The notes: generated by a model not told the origin, from the letters alone. A stretch of DNA of 64,000 bases from Streptomyces sp. Root1304 (GCF_001426405.1 NZ_LMEP01000025.1:144750-208749), one strand, 5' to 3'. Shown: positions 26,076 through 34,952, counted from the stretch's first letter. A program made the numbers and translations.

Positions 26076-26238
26076 GCACGGGGTCTGAACCGGTCGGGGT
26101 CCCGCCCCGCGCAGGGGCTGAGCCGGACGGGCGACTTGGGAGGGTGGCGAGGGCATGTCGCCACCCTCTGTCGCAGCTTCGTCACGGATAGTCCGATTAT
26201 CGGCTCATCACTGACGATGCCCCTCCGGAGGCCCCCGC

Positions 26239-26892
26239 ATGACCGCTCGTACCACCCGTCCCCTCGCCGTGACCGCCACCGCCGCCGTGCTCGCCCTCGG
26301 TGGCCTCTCGCTCGCCGGCGCCCCGGCCGCCTTCGCCGCCCCCGGCGACAACGGCGACGTGAAGATCCACAAGGTGGGCACGCCCTTCGACTCCCAGGCC
26401 AACGAGCCGAAGGTCTGCAAGTTCTACCTGGCGGCGTTCAACTTCGACTCGCTGGAAGAGGTCGACTGGGAGATCAGCCCCCAGCCACCCAAGGCCGACG
26501 ACCCGCAGCTCAGCGGCCACATCACCCTCGGCGGCACCGGCAAGGGGCACACCGGCCCGCTGTCGCTGCCCAGCGGCCAGTACAAGCTCGTCTGGACCTT
26601 CGCGGGCGAGAACGGAGCCGGCAAGCAGAAGGTCTTCAAGGTCGAGTGCCCCGGTGACGTCATCACCAACCCGCCGACGACCGGCGGCAACGGCACCGGC
26701 GGTCCCGGCGGACACGGCCACGGCAAGCCCCCGCACGGCCCGGTCGGCGCGGGCGGCGGCGGCAGCGCGGTGATCGCCGCCGAGGACTCCTCCGCCTTCG
26801 GCATCGGGGCCGCCGTCGCGGCCGGTCTCGCCGGTACGGCCGGACTGGTCCTGATCCGCCGCTCGCGCCGCCGCGACGATGGCGCCGCGTAG
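26239..26892 (+). CDS. Secreted, C-terminally membrane-anchored protein next to a sortase
   Basis: The 217-residue precursor has a signal peptide (1-34, ending AFA-APGDNGD), a conserved extracellular domain of about 110 residues with two cysteines, a Gly/His/Pro-rich stalk (about 145-175), one membrane span and a basic tail RRSRRRDDGAA. This is the shape of a sortase substrate, but no LPXTG or LAXTG motif precedes the span. The ribosome-binding site is ggagg. Its last codons overlap the sortase gene by 14 bp. It may be held only by its span or use a divergent sorting motif. Confidence 0.75.
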   Translation: MTARTTRPLAVTATAAVLALGGLSLAGAPAAFAAPGDNGDVKIHKVGTPFDSQANEPKVCKFYLAAFNFDSLEEVDWEISPQPPKADDPQLSGHITLGGTGKGHTGPLSLPSGQYKLVWTFAGENGAGKQKVFKVECPGDVITNPPTTGGNGTGGPGGHGHGKPPHGPVGAGGGGSAVIAAEDSSAFGIGAAVAAGLAGTAGLVLIRRSRRRDDGAA

Positions 26893-27667
26893 GGCATCGG
26901 TGCCGCGTAGGCCGTCGCGCGTCGCGCGCAGGCGTCGGCGCCTGTTCCGGCTCGCCAGGACCGTGACGGTGACCGTGGTCCTGGTGACCGGGGGCGTCTG
27001 GTGGGCCGGGGGCGAGGATCCGGCCGCCGGACAGCTCGCCGCCGGCCCGGCCGCGCCCGGCGGGACCGGGGCGCAGGCGGTGGCCGGGGCGCCGGCCGCG
27101 CTGGACCACAAGGCGAAGCCCCGGGAGGGTGCGCCGGGCCATGCCCCGGCGCCCGCCCGGCCGAAGGCCGCGCCGAGGCCCGTACCCCCGCCCTCGCCGC
27201 TGGCCCGTTCGCGTCCCACCGCCGTCGCCGTCCCGGCCATCACCATCGAGGCGCCGGTGACGGAACTCGCTCTGGACGCGGCGGGCCGGCTCGGGACGCC
27301 GCCCGTCGACAACCCCCGGGTCGTCGGCTGGTACGCGAAGGGGGTCAGTCCGGGGGAGCGCGGGACCGCCGTGGTCGTCGGCCACCGCGACACCCGTACC
27401 GGGCCGGCCGTCTTCCTCAACCTCGACTCGCTCAGCCCCGGCAACACGGTCCGGGTCGCCCGCGCGGACGGCAGGGTCGCCGTCTTCACCGTCGACCGCG
27501 TCCGTACGTACGCCAAGGCCGACTTCCCCGACAAGGAGGTGTACGGCGCCACCGGGCGGCCCGAACTGCGGCTGCTGACCTGCGGAGGTGCCTTCGACCG
27601 CACGAAGGGCTACGAGGCGAACATCGTCGTCTTCGCCCACCTCACCGACATCGCCCGGAAGATCTGA
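26879..27667 (+). CDS. Class F-type sortase
   Basis: The 262-residue protein has a basic N-terminus, one membrane span (about 26-43), an Ala/Pro-rich extracellular linker and a sortase domain (about 118-262). Catalytic residues are visible: His169 in VVVGHRDT, Cys235 in LLTCGG and Arg241 close behind. Class F sortases of actinobacteria attach secreted proteins to the cell wall. The ATG at 26879 overlaps the preceding gene; an internal GTG at 26900 is an alternative start. Coupling implies that the upstream secreted protein is its partner or substrate. Confidence 0.87.
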   Translation: MAPRRASVPRRPSRVARRRRRLFRLARTVTVTVVLVTGGVWWAGGEDPAAGQLAAGPAAPGGTGAQAVAGAPAALDHKAKPREGAPGHAPAPARPKAAPRPVPPPSPLARSRPTAVAVPAITIEAPVTELALDAAGRLGTPPVDNPRVVGWYAKGVSPGERGTAVVVGHRDTRTGPAVFLNLDSLSPGNTVRVARADGRVAVFTVDRVRTYAKADFPDKEVYGATGRPELRLLTCGGAFDRTKGYEANIVVFAHLTDIARKI

Positions 27668-27880
27668 CCCGCGAGCACCCCGAAGAAGCGGGTCGCTCGA
27701 CGACGAGGACCCGCACCGGTTCCGACGGACACCAGCCGCTCCGTCGGCCCCGCCCCGCCGCGTCCGGCGGCCCGCACCACCCGGTGCGCGCCCCGGGCGC
27801 GGCTCCGTGTCCGGCCGCCCCGCGCCGGATCCGGCTCGACACGGAGACCTGGCCCACGTTCCGACGCCCTGGCGCCCGAA

Positions 27881-27897
27881 AACTAACAGCGCTAGTT
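27881..27897 (+). promoter_or_regulatory. Operator-like site upstream of the aldehyde dehydrogenase
   Basis: AACTAAC-AGC-GCTAGTT is a 17-bp palindrome with one mismatch, overlapping a TAGTTT hexamer that could be a -10 box. It closely resembles the site at 43847-43863. Confidence 0.55.
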
Positions 27898-27955
27898 TGG
27901 TGCGGACGGTGAACCGGTCGCCGACGCACCCGTCGGCAGCGTGAGGAGACAGCGG

Positions 27956-29347
27956 ATGAAGGCGCACGACGCGATGTACATCGGCGGGGAGTGGCGCCCC
28001 GCCGCCGGCTCCGACACGATCGCCGTGATCAACCCGGCGGACGAGCAGGTCATCGGCCATGTGCCGGCCGGCACCGCCGAGGACGTCGACGCCGCCGTAC
28101 GCGCCGCCCGCGCCGCCCTGCCCGGCTGGGCCGCGACCCCGCCCGCCGAGCGCGGAGCCCGTATCGCCGCCCTGCGCGACGCGCTCGCCGCCCGCGCGGA
28201 GGAGATCGCCGCCACCGTCACCGCCGAACTCGGCGCCCCGCCGCAGCTCGCCGCCGCCGTGCACGCCGGACTGCCGATCGCCGTGGCCGGCTCGTACGCG
28301 GAACTGGCCGCCGCCCACCCCTTCGAGGAGAAGGTCGGCAACTCCACCGTCTACGCCGAGCCGGTCGGCGTCGTCGGGGCCATCACCCCCTGGAACTACC
28401 CGCTCCACCAGATCGTCGCCAAGGTCGCCCCGGCCCTCGCCGCCGGCTGCGCCACCGTCCTCAAGCCCGCCGAGGACACCCCGCTCACCGCCCAGCTCTT
28501 CGCCGAGGCCGTCCACGAGGCCGGGCTGCCCGCCGGAGTGTTCAACCTGGTCACCGGCCTCGGCCCGGTCGCCGGCCAGGCGCTCGCCGAGCACCCGGAC
28601 GTCGACCTCGTCTCCTTCACCGGCTCCACCGCCGTCGGCCGCCGCATCGGCGCCCTCGCGGGCGGTGCCGTCAAGCGGGTCGCCCTCGAACTCGGCGGGA
28701 AGTCCGCCAACGTGATCCTGCCGAGCGCCGACCTCGCCAAGGCCGTCGCCGTCGGCGTCGCCAACGTCATGTCCAACTCCGGGCAGACCTGCAGCGCCTG
28801 GACCCGGATGCTGATCCCCGCCGACCGGTACGAGGAGGCGGTGGCGCTGGCCGTCGAGGCCGTCGCCAAGTACGTCCCCGGCGAGCGCGTCGGCCCGCTG
28901 GTCAACGCCAAGCAGCAGCAGCGCGTCCGCGGCTACATCGAGAAGGGGATCGAGGAGGGTGCCCGGCTCGTCGCCGGCGGCCCCGAGGCCCCGCGCGAGA
29001 CCGGCTACTACGTCTCCCCGACCGTCTTCGCCGACGTCACCCCCGAGATGACCATCGCCCAGGAGGAGATCTTCGGCCCGGTCGTCTCCCTCCTCCGGTA
29101 CGAGGACGAGGACGAGGCCCTCGCCCTCGCCAACGGCACCGTGTACGGCCTCGCCGGGGCCGTCTGGGGCGAGCCCGAGGCGGCCGTCGCCTTCGCCCGC
29201 CGCATGGAGACCGGCCAGGTCGACATCAACGGCGGCCGGTTCAACCCGCTCGCCCCCTTCGGCGGCTACAAGCAGTCGGGCGTCGGCCGCGAACTCGGCG
29301 CGCACGGCCTCGCCGAGTACCTCCAGACCAAGTCCCTCCAGTTCTGA
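27956..29347 (+). CDS. NAD(P)-dependent aldehyde dehydrogenase
   Basis: The 463-residue enzyme has complete ALDH signatures: PWNYP with Asn147, the catalytic general base Glu245 in ALELGGKS, and nucleophile Cys279 in GQTCSA. It oxidises an aldehyde to the acid in the cytoplasm. The start at 27956 follows a gaggag site. It is followed after 18 bp by a zinc alcohol dehydrogenase, so the pair probably performs alcohol-aldehyde-acid oxidation as one operon that ends in the strong hairpin at 30477. Confidence 0.93.
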   Translation: MKAHDAMYIGGEWRPAAGSDTIAVINPADEQVIGHVPAGTAEDVDAAVRAARAALPGWAATPPAERGARIAALRDALAARAEEIAATVTAELGAPPQLAAAVHAGLPIAVAGSYAELAAAHPFEEKVGNSTVYAEPVGVVGAITPWNYPLHQIVAKVAPALAAGCATVLKPAEDTPLTAQLFAEAVHEAGLPAGVFNLVTGLGPVAGQALAEHPDVDLVSFTGSTAVGRRIGALAGGAVKRVALELGGKSANVILPSADLAKAVAVGVANVMSNSGQTCSAWTRMLIPADRYEEAVALAVEAVAKYVPGERVGPLVNAKQQQRVRGYIEKGIEEGARLVAGGPEAPRETGYYVSPTVFADVTPEMTIAQEEIFGPVVSLLRYEDEDEALALANGTVYGLAGAVWGEPEAAVAFARRMETGQVDINGGRFNPLAPFGGYKQSGVGRELGAHGLAEYLQTKSLQF

Positions 29348-29365
29348 GCCCCGAGGAGCCTCCCC

Positions 29366-30454
29366 GTGAGCACGATCCGCGCCGCCGTCCTGCCCGCCGT
29401 CGGCTCGCCGCTGGAGATCACCGACATCGAGCTTCCCGAGCCCGGCCCCGGCCAGGTCCGGGTCCGGCTCGCCGCCGCCGGCGTCTGCCACTCCGACCTG
29501 TCCCTCTCCGACGGCACCATGCGCGTGCCGGTCCCGGCCGTCCTCGGCCACGAGGGCGCCGGCACCGTCCTCTCCGTCGGCGAGGGCGTCACCCATGTCG
29601 CCCCCGGCGACGGGGTCGTCCTCAACTGGGCGCCGTCCTGCGGCGTCTGCCACCCCTGCTCGCTCGGTGAGGTCTGGCTCTGCGCCGACGCCCTCACCGG
29701 CACGGCGAACGTCCACGCGCACACCGCGGACGGCACCCCGCTCCACCCCGGCCTCAACGTCGCCGCCTTCGCCGAGGAGACCGTCGTCGCCGCGCGCTGC
29801 GTCCTCCCCGCGCCCGACGGAGTGCCGCTCACCGACGCGGCGCTGCTCGGCTGCGCCGTCCTCACCGGCTGGGGCGCCGTCCACCACTCCGCCCGGGTCC
29901 GCGCCGGCGAGACCGTCGCGGTGTTCGGCGTCGGCGGCGTGGGCCTCGCCACCCTCCAGGCCGCCCGGATCGCCGGCGCCGCGACGATCGTCGCCGTGGA
30001 CGTCTCCCCGGAGAAGGAGGAGCTCGCCCGGGCGGCGGGGGCCACCGAGTACGTCGTCGCCTCCGCGACCACCGCCAAGGACATCCGGAAGCTGACGGGG
30101 GGCCACGGCGTCGACGTGGCCGTCGAGTGCGTCGGCCGCGCCGTCACCATCCGTACCGCCTGGGAGTCCACCCGGCGCGGCGGCCGGACCACGGTCGTCG
30201 GCATCGGCGGCAAGGACCAGCAGGTCACCTTCAACGCCCTGGAGATCTTCCACTGGGGCCGCACCCTCGCCGGTTGCGTCTACGGCAACTCCGACCCGGC
30301 CGCCGACCTGCCCGTGCTCGCCGAGCACATCAGGGCCGGCCGCTTCGACCTCGGCGCCCTGGTCACCGAGCGGATCACCCTGGACGGCATCCCCGGCGCC
30401 TTCGACAACATGCTCGCTGGCAAGGGCGGCCGGGCGCTGGTCGTCTTCCCCTGA
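29366..30454 (+). CDS. Zinc-dependent alcohol dehydrogenase (MDR family, class III-like)
   Basis: The 362-residue enzyme keeps catalytic zinc residues Cys41 and His62-Glu63, and four structural zinc cysteines at 92, 95, 98 and 106. The nucleotide-binding GVGGVG motif lies in the middle and a deep C-terminal catalytic region follows. The GTG start follows a gaggag site. It probably oxidises or reduces the same alcohol/aldehyde pair used by the adjacent aldehyde dehydrogenase; formaldehyde/mycothiol-type substrates are possible but unproven. Confidence 0.92.
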   Translation: MSTIRAAVLPAVGSPLEITDIELPEPGPGQVRVRLAAAGVCHSDLSLSDGTMRVPVPAVLGHEGAGTVLSVGEGVTHVAPGDGVVLNWAPSCGVCHPCSLGEVWLCADALTGTANVHAHTADGTPLHPGLNVAAFAEETVVAARCVLPAPDGVPLTDAALLGCAVLTGWGAVHHSARVRAGETVAVFGVGGVGLATLQAARIAGAATIVAVDVSPEKEELARAAGATEYVVASATTAKDIRKLTGGHGVDVAVECVGRAVTIRTAWESTRRGGRTTVVGIGGKDQQVTFNALEIFHWGRTLAGCVYGNSDPAADLPVLAEHIRAGRFDLGALVTERITLDGIPGAFDNMLAGKGGRALVVFP

Positions 30455-30476
30455 TGCCCGGCACCTGACAGCTGAC

Positions 30477-30529
30477 GACGTGCGGGAGCCCGTACCGGCC
30501 GAAACCGCCGGTACGGGATCCCGCACGTC
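30477..30529. terminator. Strong bidirectional terminator
   Basis: An 11-bp stem (30477-30487 with 30519-30529), a 2-by-2 internal loop and a further 10-bp stem (30490-30499 with 30507-30516) close on a 7-nt loop. It lies between the alcohol dehydrogenase stop and the convergent reductase stop at 30532 and marks the left edge of the azomycin-type operon. Confidence 0.9.
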
Positions 30530-30531
30530 GA

Positions 30532-31455
30532 TCAGATGTCGAGCACCAGGCGGTCGCCGCGCGAGCGCCCCACACAGATCATCATCGTCGTCCCCGAGGC
30601 CTTCTCGTCGTCCCCGAGGACGGAGTCGTGGTGCTCCGGCGTTCCGGCGATCACCTTCGTCTCGCAGGTGCCGCACCACCCCTCCTCGCAGGAGTACGCG
30701 ACACCCGGCACCACCTCACGCACGGTGTCGAGCAGGGTCCGCCCGGGCTCCACGCGCAGGATCCGCCCGCTCCGCCGCAGCTCGACCTCGAAAGCGCCCG
30801 CGCCGGACGCCTCCGCGACCGGCGGCGCCGCCCCGAACCGCTCCGTGTGCAGCGGCCCGCCCCACCGCTCCTCCACCGCCCGCAGCAGCCCCTCCGGGCC
30901 GCAGCAGTACACGGCCGTCCCGGCGGGCAGCCCGCCCAGCACGCCGTCCAGATCGGGCAGCCCCTCCGTGTCCCGCGGGACGAGCGAGACCCCCGGGAGC
31001 CCGGCGAGTTCCTCGCGGTACGCCATGGAGGCGAGGCTCCGCCCGCCGTACAGCAGGGACCAGGACCCCGGCGGCAGCGAGCGGACCATCGGCAGCAGCG
31101 GGGTGATGCCGATGCCGCCCGCGACGAACAGATACCGCTCGGCGGGCACGAGCGGGAAGCGGTTGAACGGGCCCCGCACCCCGAGGACCGTGCCCTCACC
31201 GACCGAGGTGTGGATCTCCTCGGAACCGCCCCGGCCCGCCGGTTCGCGCAGCACCCCGAGCCGGTACGTGCTCCGGTCCGCCGGGTCGCCGCAGAGCGAG
31301 TAGTGCCGGACCGCCCCGGACGGCAGGGTCACCTCCAGATGGGCACCCGGCTCCCACGGGGCCAGCACGGCGCCCGTCGGGTCGGAGAGCAGCAGCCCGA
31401 GGACGCCCTCGGCCTCCCGGACCACCGAGCGGACCGTCAGTCGGACCATGGACAT
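30532..31455 (-). CDS. Flavin/[2Fe-2S] ferredoxin reductase (PDR/VanB type)
   Basis: The 307-residue protein has the phthalate dioxygenase reductase order: a flavin domain with RHYSL (50-54), an NAD domain with GGIGITP (113-119), and a C-terminal plant-type [2Fe-2S] domain with Cys256, Cys261, Cys264 and Cys294. It transfers electrons from NAD(P)H to a ferredoxin or oxygenase. It is the last gene of the leftward operon that also encodes a Rieske ferredoxin and a diiron N-oxygenase, so it is the natural electron source for that oxygenase. Confidence 0.9.
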   Translation of the reverse strand: MSMVRLTVRSVVREAEGVLGLLLSDPTGAVLAPWEPGAHLEVTLPSGAVRHYSLCGDPADRSTYRLGVLREPAGRGGSEEIHTSVGEGTVLGVRGPFNRFPLVPAERYLFVAGGIGITPLLPMVRSLPPGSWSLLYGGRSLASMAYREELAGLPGVSLVPRDTEGLPDLDGVLGGLPAGTAVYCCGPEGLLRAVEERWGGPLHTERFGAAPPVAEASGAGAFEVELRRSGRILRVEPGRTLLDTVREVVPGVAYSCEEGWCGTCETKVIAGTPEHHDSVLGDDEKASGTTMMICVGRSRGDRLVLDI

Positions 31456-31459
31456 GGCA

Positions 31460-32911
31460 TCACCTCGAAACTCGGGACGGCGGCAGCAGCGGTTCCGGCC
31501 ACACCCGGCAGAGCACCCCGTACAGCACGGCGGCGACCGTGAAGGAGGCCGGCAGGCTCAGGTCGACCCCGCCGGTGAGATCGGTCAACGGCCCGGTGTA
31601 CAGCGGGTTGTTGACCCACAGGATCCCCACGGCCGAGCCCAGGACGAAGGCGGTGACGGCCCGCGGGTTGACCCCGCCGGTGTACCAGTACCGACCGCCG
31701 CCGCCGGTGGTGAAGGTGCGCAGCGCCTCGGCGTCGTACCGGCCCCGGTGCAGCACGTAGCCCACGGAGAGCACCGCCGCCCAGGGGGCGACGACCGTCA
31801 GCAGCAGCGTCACGAACGCCGACATCGCGTCCATGGCGTCGTACATCACCGCCCCGAGGTACAGCACGGCCGCGGCGAGCAGCGCGACGACCGTGGTGAC
31901 GGCGGCCCGGGAGGAGCGCCAGAACACCGAGTTGGCGGAGAGCCCGGCCGCGTACAGACAGAGCCCGGCCTGCGGCAGGGTGCCCGCGAAGCCGAACACG
32001 ACGACCGCCACCGCGAACCAGCCGGGCACCGCGTCCGTCAGGCCCTGGAGCCACGGATCGTCGGGGACCGGGAACAGCGTCGTCACGTACGCGCCGGTGA
32101 GCAGCGCCGCGAGACTGCTGAGGAACATCGAGAGCCCGCTCGCCCGCACCACCCGGCCGGTGGGCGTCGAGGCCGGCATGAAGCGGGTGTAGTCGCCCTG
32201 GAAGGTGGCGTACGAGAGGGGCACGGTCGCGGACGCGGTCGCCGCGAGCAGCCAGGTGTGCAGGGCGCTGTCCAGCGCGAGCAGCCCGCCGGCGTACCCC
32301 GGGTCGAAGTCGGGAGCGAGGACGAGCGCGGTGCCGAGCAGGACCGCGCCGCCGGTGACGGCCGTGACCTTGTACGTGCGGACGAGGGTCTGGTGGCCGC
32401 GTACGGCGACCAGCGCGACCGCCGCCGCCGTCACGAACATCGCGGCGGTCAGCGCACCGGGGCCGGTGGGGGTGGAGAACAGCCGGTGCCCGGCGACCAT
32501 GACGGCCGTGCCGCCCGTCCAGACGGCGATGGCGAAGAAGCCGAGCGCGGTCACCACCGTGAGGAGGTTGCCGACGACCCTGCCCCGCACGCCGAAGTGC
32601 GCCCCGCTCGCCACCGGGTCGTTGGTGCCGGTCCGGACGCCGAAGCGGGCGAGCGGCGCGAGCAGCGCCGTGCCGACGGCGACGCCCACCGCGATGGCGC
32701 TCGCCGACGCCCACCAGCCCAGGCCGAAGACGACGGGCAGCGCGCCGAGGACGACGGTGCCGAAGGAGAACTGGGCGGAGGGCCAGATCCAGCCGAAGTC
32801 GCCGGGTGTCGAGGTGCGTTCGGCCTCGGGCACCGGAGCGATGCCGTCGTGGTCGACCGCCGCACGGGGCGGCGTCGCGGTGGACGCCGCCCCGGTCGGT
32901 GTGGTGGTCAT
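31460..32911 (-). CDS. NCS1-family (cytosine/purine-type) permease
   Basis: This 483-residue carrier has about twelve membrane spans and NCS1 signatures, including FGWIWPSAQFSFGTVVLGAL, GVRGRVVGNLL and SYATFQGDYTRFMP. NCS1 proteins move nucleobases, hydantoins and related small heterocycles with H+ or Na+. Its start overlaps the Rieske ferredoxin stop (ATGA at 32908-32911), and it ends 4 bp before the reductase. In this operon it may carry 2-aminoimidazole or 2-nitroimidazole; direction of transport is not evident. Confidence 0.87.
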   Translation of the reverse strand: MTTTPTGAASTATPPRAAVDHDGIAPVPEAERTSTPGDFGWIWPSAQFSFGTVVLGALPVVFGLGWWASASAIAVGVAVGTALLAPLARFGVRTGTNDPVASGAHFGVRGRVVGNLLTVVTALGFFAIAVWTGGTAVMVAGHRLFSTPTGPGALTAAMFVTAAAVALVAVRGHQTLVRTYKVTAVTGGAVLLGTALVLAPDFDPGYAGGLLALDSALHTWLLAATASATVPLSYATFQGDYTRFMPASTPTGRVVRASGLSMFLSSLAALLTGAYVTTLFPVPDDPWLQGLTDAVPGWFAVAVVVFGFAGTLPQAGLCLYAAGLSANSVFWRSSRAAVTTVVALLAAAVLYLGAVMYDAMDAMSAFVTLLLTVVAPWAAVLSVGYVLHRGRYDAEALRTFTTGGGGRYWYTGGVNPRAVTAFVLGSAVGILWVNNPLYTGPLTDLTGGVDLSLPASFTVAAVLYGVLCRVWPEPLLPPSRVSR

Positions 32912-33225
32912 GAGGCGCCCCCGGAGGGGGCCGCCCCGGGAGCGTCCTCGCCGGGCAGCACGTCGACGACCCGGAGGGCCGCGCAGCGCGCGCCCGAGGT
33001 GCGCTCCCCGCTGGTCAGGTCGAAGGTCGTGTGGTGCAGGGGGCAGGTGATGCGCAGCTTGTCCCCGTCGACCCGGGCGTACTTGAGCCTGCCCCCGCGG
33101 TGCGGGCAGACGGCGGCCGCGAGGACCTTGCGGCCGGCGACCTCGACCAGGATCAGTTCCTCGGTCACCTGGCGGACGGCGGGTTCCCCGGACTCCCGCC
33201 GCCGCCCGGCGGGCACGGCCGTCAT
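32908..33225 (-). CDS. Rieske-type [2Fe-2S] ferredoxin
   Basis: The 105-residue soluble protein has the Rieske ligands Cys40-His42 (CPHRGG) and Cys61-His64 (CPLHHTTFDL). It lacks the catalytic domain of Rieske oxygenases, so it is an electron carrier. It overlaps both neighbours by ATGA: the N-oxygenase stop upstream and the permease start downstream. The simplest role is to reduce the diiron N-oxygenase using electrons from the reductase three genes on. Confidence 0.93.
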   Translation of the reverse strand: MTAVPAGRRRESGEPAVRQVTEELILVEVAGRKVLAAAVCPHRGGRLKYARVDGDKLRITCPLHHTTFDLTSGERTSGARCAALRVVDVLPGEDAPGAAPSGGAS

Positions 33226-34124
33226 GCGACGGTCTCCCGGGCCCGCGCGATCGCCGTCTCGGTGGCCGTGCCGACGATGTCGGAGGCCAGCCGCACCCCC
33301 GCCCAGATCTTGGCCAGGTCGGGTTCGTCGAGGGCGCGGATCGCCGTACGCATGTGACTGCTGTGGTACGAGTCGATGTACAGGTGCTCGGTGTAGTAGG
33401 CGTCGTGGACGATCCCGAGGCGCCGCGCCGCACGGGCGAAGCTCTGGAAGGCGTACAGGACGCTGGTCTCGAAGTAGGCGTACGCGCCCAGGAAGTACTG
33501 GGGGGAGGACGCCCGGCTCGCCAGCCAGTGGAACATGTTGACGTAGGCGAAGCACTCCGGGGTGGTCTCGTCGAGGTAGTCGTCGAGGTCCAGGCTCATG
33601 CCGAGCTCGGTGAGCAGGTCGCGGTAGAGCTGGGAGTGCGCCTTCTCCTCGTTGCCGCAGCCGAGCTCGTCGATGAGGACCCGGAAGACCGCCATCGCCG
33701 AGCGGTACGGCAGCCGGGGGACGACCGGGAGCAGCGACTCGGACTCGGTGAGGCCGTCGAGGGCGAACTGCCGCACCACGACCTTGAACTGTTCGAGCGT
33801 CGCGTGCTCGGCCAGGAAGGTGGCGCTCTCGGGGATCGCGGCCTCCTCCTCGGAGAGGAACTCCTTGAGCCCCTGGAGCAGTTCGCCGGCCGAGCCGAAG
33901 CGGGGCGCCGAGGCCTCGTACGCCTTCGCCCTGGGCAGGATCCACCGCTCCTCGATCGCGGTCATCGACCCGTAGTCGCCGAGGTTGGGGACGCGCCGGT
34001 AGAGGCCGTGCAGCTCGCGCTGGGCGGTCGCGGCCGGGGCCGTGATCGAGTGGGCGACGACCGGGACGGCGGGGTCGGTGACGGCCGGGGACGGGGTCGT
34101 GGCTGGGGCGGGGGTGGTGCTCAT
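33222..34124 (-). CDS. rohS: Heme-oxygenase-like diiron N-oxygenase (RohS-like)
   Basis: The 300-residue protein belongs to the heme-oxygenase-like diiron oxidases. Glu127, Glu153, His163, Glu219, His247, Asp251 and His254 closely follow the SznF ligand pattern as I recall it: 26 residues between the first two, 10 to the histidine, then the terminal H-x3-D-x2-H. SznF oxidises guanidine nitrogens, and RohS of Streptomyces cattleya oxidises 2-aminoimidazole to 2-nitroimidazole. Start ATG 34122-34124 overlaps the aldolase stop. The adjacent Rieske ferredoxin fits its electron demand. The RohS assignment rests on family plus context. Confidence 0.82.
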   Translation of the reverse strand: MSTTPAPATTPSPAVTDPAVPVVAHSITAPAATAQRELHGLYRRVPNLGDYGSMTAIEERWILPRAKAYEASAPRFGSAGELLQGLKEFLSEEEAAIPESATFLAEHATLEQFKVVVRQFALDGLTESESLLPVVPRLPYRSAMAVFRVLIDELGCGNEEKAHSQLYRDLLTELGMSLDLDDYLDETTPECFAYVNMFHWLASRASSPQYFLGAYAYFETSVLYAFQSFARAARRLGIVHDAYYTEHLYIDSYHSSHMRTAIRALDEPDLAKIWAGVRLASDIVGTATETAIARARETVA

Positions 34125-34927
34125 GCCGCCTTCGCCTCCTCGTGCACGGTCGGGGAGCTGATCACGCCGCGCCGGTGCAGCTCCTGCTTGACCCAGCGGT
34201 ACCAGTCGTCGAGGAACACGCCGTACCGCTCGCAGACGGTGTTGATCTCCGCCTGGCGGTCCGGGGTGGGGTCGACCAGCATCGCGTTGCACAGACCGGG
34301 TTCGAGGTTGGCCAGCGGGCCGATGAAGCCGTCGATGCCGCGGGCGTCGACGAGCAGGTTCTCCCAGCCCTCGAAGACCGGGATGCCGGTGCCGGCCTCG
34401 GCCATCTTCCGGGTGAAGGCGGCGTCGCCGCTGGACTCCTTGATGCCGACGATCCCGGGGATCTCCTCGCAGATCCGGAGGAGGGTGTCGAACTCGATGC
34501 GATTGCCCGAGAGGGCTTCCTCGTTGTAGAGGAAGATCGGGATGTCGAGGGCCGCGCGGATCGCCTTGTAGTGCTCGACGATCTGGTCCTGCGTCACCTC
34601 GGCGCCGAACGGGGTGGTGACGACGATCGCGTCGGCGCCTATCTCGGCCGCCTCACGCGCCCGGTCGATCACGGCCGCGGTGTCGGGCAGCTGGATGCCG
34701 GCCAGCACGGGCAGTCCGGCCGCGTGCCGCACGGTGTACGTGACGACGTCCCGCCACTGCGTCGCGTCGAGCTTCCAGCCCTCGCCCGAGGTCAGGGCCG
34801 GCATGAGGCCGTTGACGTCGGCGCGGATGTGGTCCAGGAGACGGACCACGCTCTGCTCGTCGACGGTGCCGTGCTCGTCGAGGGGGGTGATGAGCGGGAC
34901 GACGGTCCCGGAGTAGATGCCAGGCAT
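34121..34927 (-). CDS. rohR: DHDPS-family aldolase (RohR-like)
   Basis: The 268-residue protein has the dihydrodipicolinate synthase/N-acetylneuraminate lyase barrel. The Schiff-base lysine lies in GIVGIKESSGD and the catalytic tyrosine in PIFLYNEEAL. The usual lysine-pathway context is absent. In azomycin biosynthesis the family member RohR cleaves 4-hydroxy-2-ketoarginine to pyruvate and guanidinoacetaldehyde. Position between the PLP arginine oxidase and the N-oxygenase supports this. Its stop overlaps the oxygenase start by ATGA. Confidence 0.8.
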   Translation of the reverse strand: MPGIYSGTVVPLITPLDEHGTVDEQSVVRLLDHIRADVNGLMPALTSGEGWKLDATQWRDVVTYTVRHAAGLPVLAGIQLPDTAAVIDRAREAAEIGADAIVVTTPFGAEVTQDQIVEHYKAIRAALDIPIFLYNEEALSGNRIEFDTLLRICEEIPGIVGIKESSGDAAFTRKMAEAGTGIPVFEGWENLLVDARGIDGFIGPLANLEPGLCNAMLVDPTPDRQAEINTVCERYGVFLDDWYRWVKQELHRRGVISSPTVHEEAKAA

Positions 34928-34952
34928 GAGTGGGGCGCCCTTCGGAAGGTCT

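Noticed and set aside
26663..30679. Very long leftward open frame opposite the sortase and dehydrogenase genes
   Set aside because: Its translation is low-complexity Gly/Asp/Arg/Val without family motifs. It is the expected shadow of GC-rich third positions in the well-supported rightward genes.
34121..34927. Lysine-pathway dihydrodipicolinate synthase (dapA)
   Set aside because: No dap genes are nearby, and the gene is locked by overlaps into an operon of specialised metabolism.
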